In this document: positions 1 through 12,352 of the stretch, piece after piece
Layout of the letters: each line of letters starts with the position of its first letter
Position numbering within the stretch: the first letter of the stretch is position 1
Assembly (NCBI GenBank): GCA_029718625.1
Contig: CM056376.1
Span: forward strand, 121,798,264 to 121,862,263
Length of the DNA: 64,000 bases
Direction: 5' to 3'
Source of the DNA: Synaphobranchus kaupii
Lineage: Eukaryota; Chordata; Actinopteri; Anguilliformes; Synaphobranchidae
The notes under the pieces: model-generated
The model's database searches: none
What the model was told of the DNA's origin: nothing
The model's input: the letters and a program-made list of their open reading frames with translations, nothing else
Made by a program: the position numbers and the translations under genes

Positions 1-221
<221 letters not shown>

Positions 222-294
222 CTATGGGGAAGAAACAAGGCCATACCCAATTCAATTAATCATCCCATGCTGTTACAAATAATGTTTTTTGTTG

Positions 295-312
295 CCCCCC
301 CCCCCCCCCCCC
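295..312. repeat. poly-C run (18 nt)
   Basis: A homopolymer of 18 C lies about 110 bp inside the intron from the TM2-TM3 exon acceptor. It reads as poly-G on the gene strand. A short (AAAT)n run follows at about 341-360. Confidence 0.95.
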
Positions 313-364
313 GAGCCACTAAACATGGCTAAATTTTACATAAATAAATAAATAAATACATAAG

Positions 365-540
365 TACAGTGACCTCCACAATTACTGGCACCCCTGGTAA
401 AGATGAGTAAAAAGGGTTATAAAAAATTCACCGTTTGGTGAATTAGCTTAATGTTACACTGATAAAATGAGAAAAATCCTTCATCAAGAAATAATAATTT
501 TTAACAAAACCATGTGGAACAGTATGAAATACATGGTTGG
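365..540. mobile_element. Tc1-type MITE fragment (one terminus)
   Basis: The segment starts with cagtgacctccacaattact followed by ggcacccctggtaaag, a terminus I recognise from widespread non-autonomous Tc1/mariner elements of fish. An AT-rich body follows. No matching inverted terminus is visible downstream, so the copy looks truncated and its right limit is approximate. Confidence 0.5.
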
Positions 541-610
541 TAAAATGGCTGTAAGTCATCAAGGGTCTGAGGTATCAAACGCGCCTCAAACCATCACTCT
601 GCTGCCAGAT

Positions 611-735
611 ATGCAGTAGATATGGATGGATCACTTTAAGGGTTGTTTCTCCTGACAAATTTTCCTATTGAACTCTATGGAAAAAATAAGTCAGGAGAAG
701 AAACCCTTCAAGTGATCCATCCATGTCTACTGCAT
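611..735. repeat. Foldback inverted repeat, 45-nt arms
   Basis: Arms 611-655 and 691-735 are inverted copies with about four mismatches, separated by a 35-nt loop. Both arms contain atggatggatcact. This is a hairpin MITE or foldback element. No clear target duplication was seen. Confidence 0.7.
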
Positions 736-2030
736 TTCATCATTTCCGTAGTTCTCTATGACCTCCAGAGCCACACTTCTAACTTTAGGGGCCTGGTCAC
801 CTGATATATTTGCTTTTTAAATGCAATTTTGCCATTTTCTTTGTCCTTGTGCTCACATTTAATAAGCGCAATAGACAAGCATGGGGAACGCAGTGGGGTG
901 GAGTCAAAGCCGTGCAAACTGCGACAGTGAAATTCTCCCATGAAAGGCATAATTTTTTCTGAGCAGATATTTCCTGGTGGAAATATATGTATGCATGTGT
1001 AACTGTCATTTCCATAAACTGCACAGCCTTGAGGCAATGCTATCAGGCTGGTTTTCCCCCGCCCATTGGATACTAACAGATGTTTCCTATCCTCCTGAGA
1101 CCTGTCCGAAATAACTTTAAAATCATACAACTCTTGGATGATAAAAACATATTACAGTAAAAATATCGTTTTAAATATTATTTATCTTATTTTTATTGGC
1201 TGCCCTTTGTAGTGTAGGTTTCAGCATATATATAGATATATGGTTCTTGAGATTAAGACCACAGACTCCCACAGGGGAGAGCAATTAATGGCTGGGTCTT
1301 AGGAGGATATACAGCATGAAATCACTTGGGATGGACACCCTTCACTCTGCATGAACCCTGTGTGATCCCTTCCTGTGTCAATCAAACACGACCAATGTCA
1401 GTTAACCAGAGGCCGATAGCAGGACACCCGAGGCTATTAAATGAAACACGATTGTAAATAACTGCACCCCCTTGGACTGGAGAACAGACAGACAGGTTGT
1501 ATTTATCCCTTGTGTGGTGTTCGTGTTTTTGTTACTCACCCAGTGTTCACAGGTCTGGTGGACCCACAACATTATTGGGTTTTTAAAACAATAAAGCCAT
1601 GACAATTTATGTAAAAATACTTCACAGGTATTGACTTTATCTCAATTACAAGCAATATAGACAGCATATATGGGTTAATATTGACCATTTACCTCTGCTA
1701 GATCACATTTATCAATAAAAGTGCTATTCGTTTTTTGTGATAAAATGTGATTTTTGTAAAAAAAAAAATTTTTTTATCTTGAACAAATATAAATGAAACA
1801 AGGTTTTCCTCACTATTGATGTTTATTGCATTGAACTGAACAAATTGGAATGACAAATTTTGAACACAAATTCATGCCGGTCTACACACCACATGAGGGT
1901 GAGCAGAGATTATTTTTGCCATACTGATCGATTCTTGTAAGGAGCCACACATGCAATGCTATTTATTTGTTGTGTCCCTCCCCCAATTTTCAGCTGGGGT
2001 AGAGTGTGAGAAAATATAGAATGTTTAGAT

Positions 2031-2223
2031 CAGGGCTGCCCAACCCTGTTCCTGGAGATCTACCGTCCTGTAGGTTTTCACTCCAACCATAACAAAGCAC
2101 ACCTCATTCAACAGCTAGAGATCTGATTGAGCTGCTAATTAGTAGAATCAGGTGTGCCAAATTAGGGTTGAAATGAAAACCTACAGGACGGTAGATCTCC
2201 AGGAACAGGGTTGGGCAGCCCTG
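2031..2223. mobile_element. hAT-type MITE with 8-bp target duplication
   Basis: The element has terminal inverted repeats of more than 50 bp, starting CAGGGCTGCCCAACCCTG and ending with its complement. Flanking 8-bp direct repeats gtttagat (2023-2030 and 2224-2231) are perfect. The CAGGG...CCCTG ends with an 8-bp duplication are the hallmark of the hAT superfamily. At 193 bp it has no coding capacity. It sits inside the piggyBac-like relic, so it arrived later. Confidence 0.88.
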
Positions 2224-2342
2224 GTTTAGATTGTTTTGAAATAACATTATGCAGGTTCCCGCAAGACATTGTGTAGTGTCACACACTACGGTGAAGAGTG
2301 CGGGAAAATGAGGGAGCAGATTTCTACCATGTTGAAACCTTT

Positions 2343-2344
<2 letters not shown>

Positions 2345-2379
<35 letters not shown>
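2345..2379. repeat. (TG)n microsatellite
   Basis: About 17 TG dinucleotides, followed by two copies of the decamer ttggggtgta and a diverged third. Confidence 0.97.
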
Positions 2380-2381
<2 letters not shown>

Positions 2382-2514
2382 TGGGGTGTATTGGGGTGTA
2401 TTGGGGGAGGTTGGGTGGGTGTGGGGGTGGTGATGGGACTAGGCATTTGTCCCAATAATGTCTATAAAATGGTGGAGAGGATTGTGTTCAATCTATGAAA
2501 CATGCTACAAATCT

Positions 2515-2515
<1 letters not shown>

Positions 2516-2604
<89 letters not shown>

Positions 2605-2609
2605 ACACA
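2516..2609. repeat. (CA)n microsatellite
   Basis: About 45 CA units with two GC interruptions near the right end. Together with the TG tract at 2345-2379 it forms an inverted pair of complementary dinucleotide tracts about 140 bp apart. Confidence 0.97.
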
Positions 2610-2942
2610 GCAGGCCCAGGTAGTAGGAAGACAGAGTGAAGGTACACAGCAAACCTTTTTGTTTGATTTTTACTATGTTTACTTGTTTTCACCTACAATT
2701 TATACACTTGTATTACCATCGGGTCCAGTGGACCCAAACATCACATATGTAATACAAATGTGTAGGGGGGGGGGGCACAGTGTGCACTCAATGAAAATGT
2801 GTTCTTTTACATGTTCATCACAGAAAATGAGCCAAGGCCAATGAGTCACAGGTTGAAAAAATAATTAATTGTATTGAATTGAGAAAACGGGTCCCACAGA
2901 CCCGAACACCACACAAGGGTTAAACTCAATGAGAAAGACATT

Positions 2943-3928
2943 GGGCCTCATTTACCAATATGTTCGTAAAATGTATAGCGTATATTTTTGACGGATCCAG
3001 CTTGCGTACAAAATTCTCACGTGTGATTCATCAAACTTGTGTAAATCACTGATCTGAGCGTAAATGTATGATAAATCATACTTGATCGTGTATTAGGAAG
3101 CGCGTTCACATCATTATGAATTACCATATGACATTTTATTATCTATATTTGTAACGTGTAACGTGATAGAAGACGCGACTGATATTCGTCAAGATTCCTA
3201 TCACGCCGGTTGCGATGTTTGTTAGGTCTTCTAGGCTAATAAAACTAGATCAGATTTATAGAAAAAATATGAACAGTTTTGCGTCTTGCATAGGCCTACA
3301 ACATGAATGGCGTAATTATTTTCATATGGCTGTCTCCAATAAATACTTATACAGAGGCTATTCCTGAGGCTTCATTCCATTTTGGCTGCACAATAGCTAG
3401 CGATTAAACTAACAGTGATTAAAAATCTACTTATTCAGATACAATTTTTGACAATTAGGCTACGCAACGTAGCTAAGTCTACAGACACAACACGTAGGTC
3501 AAGTGTATTTTAAAATATTGCTCAGATGCATTAACTGCTTTTAATATTTTCATAAATTCAATTAGGCTACTTGGACGTGCCATTTTTATGATCAGCTACT
3601 CATTTAAGTCGAACTCTGATTTTAAAGCTCACATAACCTATGTTTTTCAAAGAGCACCTTTTTGTTTATCACCTGTTGACTCCAAATAACAAAAGTTATT
3701 TGTTTTCATTATCGGCTGCACAACTATTCCCTCGCTGTTCATTGCATGCAATGTCGCTGCCTCGCCACTGGGAAAAGCGTACCCAAGGTCGAGAGCTGTC
3801 TTGAGATTTAATCGTACCGTACACCCACGTTCATTTTGATAAATCTGGAAATTTCCCTAAAAATGTCCATACGTTCACTTTACGATCAGATTTGAACGTA
3901 GGCTACGCCTGAATGATAAATGAGACCC
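2943..3928. mobile_element. TIR DNA element, possibly Harbinger-like
   Basis: The ends are GGGCCTCATTTACCA at 2943 and the inverted form of GGGTCTCATTTATCA at 3914-3928. ATT/T-rich bases lie on both sides, so a 2-3 bp target duplication is possible. Subterminal repeats (gattcatcaaac near 3030, inverted gttcattttgataaatc near 3830) support a mobile element. At 986 bp with no ORF it is non-autonomous. The superfamily is uncertain. Confidence 0.6.
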
Positions 3929-4085
3929 ATTGACTTCGAGCTTCACAGCCTGTGAAGAGTGAAAAAAATAACACCAATCCTGGCTGACTAGCTGGTGTTC
4001 TAAGTGTGGACAGGTATTTTTTGAACTATTTTTTAGCAGTGTTAAACACACCCTCAGATTACACATTTATTCCCAAAATGATTTA

Positions 4086-7000
4086 GGACAGATAACTTTC
4101 AAGTGACATCGAGTCCAGATTATCAATGAAGTATCAGCATATTCTAACCTGATTCAATCAGTCCGGTTGTCACTAAAACCAACATACCCAGTGGTCCACA
4201 GGGAGCTGGATTGAGATTCACAGCTATACTGGATCAAGACTGGGTGACAGCATGACACAATTTATTAGCATTATGCCATATGCCTGGATACAATAAACTC
4301 ATTGACACCTGACCACTCTGCTGCTGATTTATACATGGATGTGTATGATATTTTTTATAATCTGTGCACAGTAGACTTCATGTCATGTAATACAACAATG
4401 CCAAAACAATATATAACCTTTCTGTACAACTGAAGGGCATTGATACAAACACTAGCAATTTTCAGTTTATGTTTGCAGCATTTAGTCTGTTAATTCTACG
4501 CCATATTTCCCTGTTGCCTTTTTAAATTGAATGACATCAGCTAGGCTGGGCTATATGGCACTGAGGAAAATGAGCTCTTTAAAAAGCCAATCAGATATTG
4601 GCTTTGATACAGGAGCCAATGTAGGCGCAACATCCAAAAAATAGACCAATTCCCAATTCACTTGGGACACTGTGCTGCAGGAGTTGTTGATGAACTGCAG
4701 TCATTAGAAATCCACACACAGTAAATAGGCACATATAGGGGATGCTAATAGCAATCTGCAGGCCCACATGTGCAGTCTACTTGCACCAGACTACATAGGC
4801 AGCCCAGTCACTCAGACACATGCCTTCCTCACTGCAATATATGCTTCTACAAAATGCTGTGCACCAATGTGTCACATATAGCATGGGAACATTAACTATG
4901 AAGAGTGAATATAATAAAACAAATAAGTGTCTATCATTCAGGGGCTTAAACCACAAAAGCATCTTCACATCTTCTCATCTTCACTCAAAATGTGTCACGC
5001 AAAAATAAGAAATAAAAATAAGTAAATAACATAACAATAAAATAACAATCATTATTTGACAATGATCATAATTGAACAAAATATAATTGTACATGGACAA
5101 AAATGTACTAGGGGTTCACATATTCACGTGTCCACCCAGTTGTTGCCACTAAAACAAAATGAGACAGGGGAATGAAAGTGATGACCGAGGGTGGCTGATG
5201 TTCCTTGGGAGCTCCATGGAAAGTACAACCGCAATTTCTCCACAAAAAAGAAAGGCAAAATTATCTTGTTACAGCTTGCATGTTGCATTTTTCATTAAAC
5301 GAGCTGCAGCCCTGCAGGAGATCGTTAATTATCAGGTGTTGTTAATTGCTTCCTATATGGACATTTTTTGCATGTCACACAGTGCTCGAGTTGATGTTGC
5401 GAGCATAAATGAGGCAGTAGCCACTGTTTAAATAAACACATGGTTGATATCTGCGAGGAGTGGATAAAGGAAAAACATAACCAATGATTAAGAGTGAGAT
5501 CCTGAACATTCTCTGTTCATATTGATCATATCAATGGCTTGCACATGGTCATGACATAAATTCCATTAACCAAATTGGTGACGGCACATGGTTTTAAAAT
5601 TCACAACAAGCTATATGCTTCAATAAATAAATGAATAAATAAAGATTTAGTATTATTTGAAGCCTTGTCACATTTTGTTCTCATTCTGTTGGATTATTAC
5701 TATAAATGACAGCCCCCCTCAATCTGTCCGGTGAAAGATCACTGTGAATGCCATATGATGAGAGATCACTGTGAATGCCATATGATGAGGTATAAAACTG
5801 AGCAGATGAAGGTAATTTAAGCGTGTGTACTGCAGATATAAATTCTAATTGACTTTCATTATGACTGGCACATAAAAGATAGCTGGCCATATACAACAGC
5901 ATGTTCTGGAAGCAGATCCCAGCATTTTCAAAATTATGCTCGGCAGTTTTAAATGTAATGACATACATTCATTACATGTCATGAACAATACATTTTTCAA
6001 ACAGGAACTAGATGTCTTTTGTTCATAAAATGACCATGAATCATTTCGTCATTTGGTGAACAGCTTGACAAGACATCATTAGCACCCATTAACACTTTGC
6101 TCATACACCCACACAAAAAATCATTAATCAGTGCCATTCCTTAATGGATACTACTCAGAATAAGGTGGCTTTACTTTCAAATTGTTTTGATTATGGCGGA
6201 AAACAACCTGTTGTATCCTCCAAATATCAACATCCAAAATCAAGGCCACACTATATTGGATATGAGAGTTTCAGGTGAGCAACTGATTACAAAAGGTTTG
6301 ATTGGCTCACTGATAACTAATCTGAACAATACACCTATCTGCAGTGTTTCATTTGTGATTTTGTGAGTGTGTTTTTATTCATAGAATGGCGCGAAAAATA
6401 TGTTTTTTTTTTCAGTTATATTGTCTGCTCTGTATCCCTTAAAAATTAGTACTACAGATATTTCACTTTAACGTATAATCTTAATTGTTCAATTAATAGT
6501 TTTATGTGTTCTATATGCTAACAACTAATGTTAATTAAGCTAGATTGAGACAGCTGTCCAAATGTAATCTAAGGGCATATTTAAAAAAGAATACTGTATG
6601 GTAAAAAATATAAAAAGAGATTTTTTTCTAGCATTTATAGCTTAACCCCTTAATTATCTGGAATTTTGTTTAATTTATTTGCAGTCATTAAAGAGGCTAC
6701 GTGTAAGATGTTTACATGCATGAATCACTTTCAATTGCCAATGTAAGAACAGATTGTAACATAACTTAATAAATGAGACCTTCCCCGACTTTCTCCATTG
6801 CGTATAAGAACCTATGGGTTGATTGATATGTAAAGGCTGCAGGTCGGATTTGCCAGGAAAATAATTTTGTGAATGAAGGATGTGACGTCTAAGTGCGCTA
6901 CCGAGTGCCTTCCATCTGGCCTGGCCCCCACAGCACCACAACAGAAGGCTAGCGAACTCATGTAACACTAGCTAGCTGGCTGCTGAGAAAGGCATTAGTC

Positions 7001-7740
7001 AACCAGCAAACAACCCATACCCATCCCAACACCATCGTCGAGTCCACCAAAGGCAAAGATAAATACATTTTATCGACTTAAGCCCGTTTGGCTAAACAGC
7101 AGTCTGACCAAAATCGGGCAAAGACAAGGGTGAACGTTATCACTAGCAAAATATTGAGTGGATAACGTTACCTAGCTACATCGATTCAAACCCGGCTCCC
7201 AGGGCTGATCTGGCTGGTAATGTTAGTTGGCTAGCTTGCCGTTTCCAAGTTACTTTACCAGCTAACGTTATCAAGAAATGCCGGATCCAGGCCAGGTAGT
7301 AGCTAACATTAGCCAGCCACCAAACTACCTAGGTTACAGGTAGCTAGTTGACTACCTTGCATCGCTCTTGGCTAGAAAGCTATTGATTCTACACCTTTGC
7401 TTTGTACATCATTCATTGTTGGCTAAAATCAACACTGTTTGTCATAATACGGTGTTTGCTAGCTAGGTAGTATAACTCACCCATGTCGGCCAAGCTAGCT
7501 ACCCCCACACCACCAGCAGACAATAGGCTTTTGTGTGGGGGTTGATGATACTCTCACAAATTAGTATCATGGAGCCAATGGTCCAAGCAAGGAAAAAAAC
7601 ATGACCTGCAAGTGTTGCTCGGTCCCTCCTTCAATAGGAGTGTGAGGAAGGCTGCTGGCTGCATTTCATTTAGGGCCACCAGTGTCAGTAATGAGAAGGA
7701 ATTTCTTGACATTACACAGCCTATTTTTACAGTTTTTTAC
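4086..7740. other. Intron sequence, no gene recognised
   Basis: AT-rich unique-looking sequence with scattered short ORFs that match nothing known to me. The only distinct structure is a 27-bp direct tandem duplication at 5736-5789. The stretch 7130-7500 is rich in gctagc/taacgtta motifs common in fish repeats, without definable ends. Confidence 0.5.
5736..5789. repeat. Two tandem copies of a 27-bp unit
   Basis: The unit begins agatcactgtgaatgcc and is repeated exactly at 5736-5762 and 5763-5789. Confidence 0.9.
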
Positions 7741-7762
7741 AGGGTAATTTTAAAATAGTCTG

Positions 7763-8158
7763 CGGCGCTGCGGTGGTACAACGGTAAGAGCGCCGACTTT
7801 CAGTCGGTGCAGTTGTGCTCCGAGGATCGGGGTTCGCGCCCCGGTCCTGCCAGCTCCGAGCATGGCCGGCGCCCTGTGGGAGCAGCAATTGGCGGCTGCT
7901 TCCGGGTGGGGGGAGGGGCTCGGAGAGAATCACTGCACGCATAGCGGCCCTGGGCGGGCTGGAATCACGTTCAGGAGCCTTAGGAGGAGTCGCGCCCTGA
8001 AGAGGACGTGGCGCCCTCCCGTCCTACCGCCGACTGACGGGGTTGCGTTGCGGTGATTCTCTAGCGGTTGCTACACGGGGCAATTTAATTAGAATAGGGC
8101 TCAATTGGCTACTAAATTGGGAGAAAATGGGGAAAAATCTGAAACAAATAAAAAATAA
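7763..8158 (+). mobile_element. tRNA-derived SINE, copy A, with 11-bp target duplication
   Basis: The copy is about 396 bp with a tRNA-like head (7763-7852): A box TGGTACAACGG at 7774-7784, B box GGTTCGCGCCC at 7831-7841, and an anticodon-like stem GCCGA/TCGGT around a CTTTCAG loop, suggesting tRNA-Glu(TTC) ancestry. A GC-rich unrelated body and an A-rich tail follow. Perfect 11-bp direct repeats AAAATAGTCTG flank it (7752-7762, 8159-8169). The near-identical copy B at 60060-60463 confirms the ends. It would be transcribed by RNA polymerase III and mobilised by a partner LINE. I do not recognise the family name. Confidence 0.9.
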
Positions 8159-8353
8159 AAAATAGTCTGGTCACGCAATATACTGCTTATATCTGAGGTT
8201 GAGGTATACTGCGTAAACTGAGGTTGGATGTTTTTATTCCTATAATTATCATTAGCATCTCATAATTAATATTAATCTTAAGAGATTGCTGCAGGGCCAC
8301 CTAAGTCGACAGTGCAAGGCCTTTATCATGATGCAATACTTACACATGCGATG

Positions 8354-8356
<3 letters not shown>

Positions 8357-8388
<32 letters not shown>
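8357..8388. repeat. (CA)n microsatellite
   Basis: About 16 uninterrupted CA units. Confidence 0.97.
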
Positions 8389-8389
<1 letters not shown>

Positions 8390-8390
<1 letters not shown>

Positions 8391-11300
8391 ACCCGTCTTT
8401 TTCTCAGGCGCAATACATCGTAACAAATGCGGCCATCGTGTGCCCTCCACTGTTGTTGCGATGTGTGTCAACGATCTGTGTAATCAATTAGCAGGTCAAC
8501 ACACGGCATCTTTTTTCACATCATGTTAGTGAGAATGAACAATGAATTCAATAAAGACAATCTGTTTTAATCACTAGGTATACACTTAACAAAGTTAAGG
8601 GAACCTAACTCTGTCAGCTTTCAGCACAACTGGCAATAAAGTCTATCTTACAAAACCTGCACTTCAAGTTTGTTTCAATTACAAAATCTGCATGGGTTCC
8701 TGTTAATAGTCATTTTAGGAATAAAAAAAACAAACAAACAAAAAAATCACCTCAGATTTGCCAGTGGGTCAGAGTAATTTATGAAGCTTATGATGCCTAC
8801 CTTCAGAGGGGAATAGTTTCAGACCATTTGCAACAAGCAGATGTCAGCTTAATTTTGTAGAAAGTGAAGTGCTGCAAACATAAGGCAGTTTTTATGGTTT
8901 CCCCAGGCCATCCGATATATTTAAGGAATATAGGCCTAAATGTACCCATGGAAAGAAGCAGTGTGTTTATACTACTTCAATTTGAGGACATGATAAAAAA
9001 TGTTCAGAAATGTCAACCAATTAGCATGGAATACCACTGTGGAAGGAGTACGCTAAACATTTAATTCCACTATGCATGTGTACTGAGGATGAATATACGT
9101 ATTAGGTTTGATGATTGGTTTGGATTGCCAACAGCATACTTATTAAATCTCTGGGTGGACAGTGCTTATTGTCCAGCATTTCTAAACTTTTCATCAAATC
9201 GAGGAAATGTACATGCAGACCTATGAATTAAAGTGGACTAATTTGTCAAATAGTAATCACAAGACAACATGCAATTCTCCTAAAGAGTAGGAGCATTCAA
9301 TAATAATAGCTGCTGACTAGGGAGTATTTTTACATCTCAAGAATCTCGATAACTTTTTTTATTCATAAGTTTAAAAGTAGTACCACATTTGTAAAACTCT
9401 GAATTGTCTAACTTGTATCAACAAGTATTTAATAGTCTTTGCCAGCTTCCATAAACTGGTTAGGAGTTAGGTCATTTTATGAAGCAACTCATTTCACTGA
9501 CATTTCCTAACATAATACTGTATAGTTAAAAACCTAACATGGTCTACTGACAACTGTCACTTAAGACCAACAAAGGGAAAAAGGACAAGTACAAGTTCTC
9601 ATGGATTTAAAGGTGAACAATGCTTCAGCTTTAAATTACTATGCATTATATATACGTTGAATTATTATTACTTATATATAAACTAGTCGTAACATTGTAA
9701 TAACACTGCAATCACATGGTTCAGCTCATGCATAGTTTTTAAATAACGACATCCCTGTCCTGCAGAAAAAAAGTGTAGTTTATTAAGGCTACGTGACATT
9801 TTCATCAATTCGTTGTAATGTGTACTTCTTTGAACAAAGCTGCATTAATTCAATAGAAAAATTAACTGAAATATATGCACATGGTTTTAGTGCCTGCTGA
9901 AAGTAGACATAAGGCATTTCTTAAATAGATACCACTGTCTACTTTATCAAGTGTTTTCATTCATCAAGTGTCTCCTGAGTTCCTTTAACCTTTTATGAAT
10001 GACCAGAATGATTGTATAACCAAGGTACAAATGGTGGGGCACACTTCCTGAAATAAACTGTCAATCCAAACCTATTGACCAACGCTAATTCATAACGTAT
10101 TCAGAAGCTACAAATGCTACTTTCATGTTTTTCAAAATTATAAGTACAGACTAACCTGAGATCTACTCATAGGAAATGGTCCTACTCCCCACTGAAAGCA
10201 GGAGTAAAAAAAAAAAACACCGCAAACCGCCACAGCTTATTCAAAAATATCAGATAAATCAGAAATGCGTCATAAATACGGTCTAAGATGCGATTACTAT
10301 GATCGGAAGTGCCGATTCAACCTCCTTCTTATATTGATTATTATTATTGATATATATATTATTTCAAACATTAAACATGTAATAAAACAATTACATATTG
10401 GCCTGCCTTCAAGCAACCATTATCATTCACTTTCGCTCTCAGTGGTTACCTATTTGTTTATTTATTTATTTATTTTCACAAACAGTTTGCCAAGTTTATT
10501 GTGGCGATTCCAGAACTTGCCAAATATTGAGTGAACACAGGCCATTGTCTCTGTTGTCATGGAAAACATTATTTATTACAGACCGTTGTTAATTCACTTT
10601 CATAATTTGTATGTCAATTAATGAAACAAAAGCAAGTCTTGGCACACGGGGGCATATTTCTCAAGGCTTTTAGAGCTTTACAGGGCTGTGGAGAATTGCA
10701 AAATGTGTTGCCTACAAAGATGGCATAAGCATCACATGCTTGTTTGTTTTTACGCATATGTGATTTCAGCCATTCCGAATGTAGCACTGCAAAAATGCAG
10801 GAGGAGTGAATGAAAAACATGGATGTGAGCTAATAGATGTGATTTCGCAACGCTGGTAACAGTTGCGGCGTACTTTATCACACCCGTCATTTAATACCTG
10901 AAGAAAACAGATGAAAAATTAATTCAAGTACATAGTTAGCTGTTATTAGTGTTTAGACGAATATTGATCGAGTCATAGGGTACACTACAGTGGGACTTCA
11001 ACTGCAAGCAGCAATTAAGAGCCCAATCATTGGGTCCCAACAAGCAAAATATAAGCACACAAACTGAATCTGAATCAGGTGGCTATTGCTTGGCTGGTAT
11101 GAGGCACCGGAATCATCCAAGATCAAGGCTGGTAGGCCTGCAGATACTTTGGGTCTCTCGGACCAGAATTAAAGCCCTGCAGAGACTGTGGCTCTCTAGA
11201 CCATGTCTGAGTAGCCTTGAAGACATTGCAGATATCCAGGACCCCAGCTGTGTCTAGAACCAAGGTCGATAATTTCAGCCATATTTCCTATGTGAGTCCT

Positions 11301-12350
11301 ATCAGAAGGACAGTTTATAAGCAGCAGTGTTTATGTTTTGCAAGCTCCATAATCAAAGCAAGCTGCTAAAGGTTTTCTTAAAATGAGATTTCCACTCATA
11401 TTATGAGAAGGCAATAATAACAATGGCAAGGAATATTTTCCATGCCTTGAAGTCACATAGATGATTTGGGACTCCACTTATGTCTGGGGTATAAGATGAG
11501 AATGTTAGGACAGGTCGGCTCTGGGCCAAGTGTGCGGAAAATCTCACTGCACCAAAGAGCTGACTGATTTACACCCTGAGATCACAGCTTCTATGACTGA
11601 GAGCACAGCCAAGCCAACAGAAGAATGAGAACTGCAGAGAGAAATCATTTAAATAATTTTTTTGAACCTCGCCACAGGTGCAGACTGCTATCCATGCCAA
11701 TATAGGAATTTAAGGAAAGGTTTGGAATGGATAATTTAAAATGGCCCCGAAGAATATATGAGTGACAAGGGTTGGAAAGTCTAGGGGGGATGTCATGTGA
11801 CAGCTACTGAGTTTCCATGCCAACCCATTCTAAAAATCAACAAGTCGCCTATGCCTGATTGTTATTGCTTAGTCATTTAGATAAATAAGTAAATAACTAT
11901 ATAAATAAATTAATTAATGAATAAATCATGGGGTACATACAACTAAGAATGCTCTAAATGTAAATGCTGAAATGCCAGATTCAATAAACTTCCCATGAAA
12001 AAAATAAAATAAATAAAAGCAGGTACACTGTGTATACATACTTTGAATATAATTATATATGCACCATCATATAATTTTTTCATACAGGTTTTTAACATTT
12101 CCATTAATGACCACAAATTATTATTATTATTCATTGAAATAAGAAAACGTACTAGATTCTAAGGCCATCTCTGAAATGTTCATTGTTATTTATAGTTCAA
12201 GTATTATTATTAAATGTTGGGAACATTTAAATTTGCCACTTTATTTGTCTTGTCATTTGAATTTATATTTTTACAGTGTGAAGACATTACACCACAAACA
12301 GAGCTCTATAAAATCATACAGACAATTGCATAAATACACTGTCTTCATTA
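8390..12350. other. Intron sequence, no gene recognised
   Basis: AT-rich sequence with a (TTTA)n run near 10460-10485 and AT-rich simple sequence at 11880-11935. Small ORFs here have no recognisable domains. No mobile-element termini were found. Confidence 0.5.
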
Positions 12351-12352
12351 AT

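Larger units (their letters stand above)
1503..2923. mobile_element. piggyBac-like non-autonomous element (relic)
   Basis: The ends are inverted: cccttgtgtggtgttcg at 1507 and, on the other strand, CCCTTGTGTGGTGTTCGG reading inward from 2919. The right end borders TTAA (2920-2923) and the left TTAT (1503-1506), consistent with a decayed TTAA target duplication. The interior has no transposase ORF. It holds a nested hAT MITE (2031-2223), a TG tract, two ttggggtgta 10-mers and a CA tract. The piggyBac assignment is inferred from TTAA and the CCCTTG-type terminus. Confidence 0.5.

Noticed and set aside
5159..5431. 90-codon ORF
   Set aside because: No similarity recognised and no splice or promoter context. 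Chance ORF in intron sequence.
7763..7852. Apparent tRNA gene
   Set aside because: The tRNA-like fold with A and B boxes continues into a 400-bp repeated unit with an A-rich tail and target duplications, so it is a SINE head. The same applies to 60060-60150.
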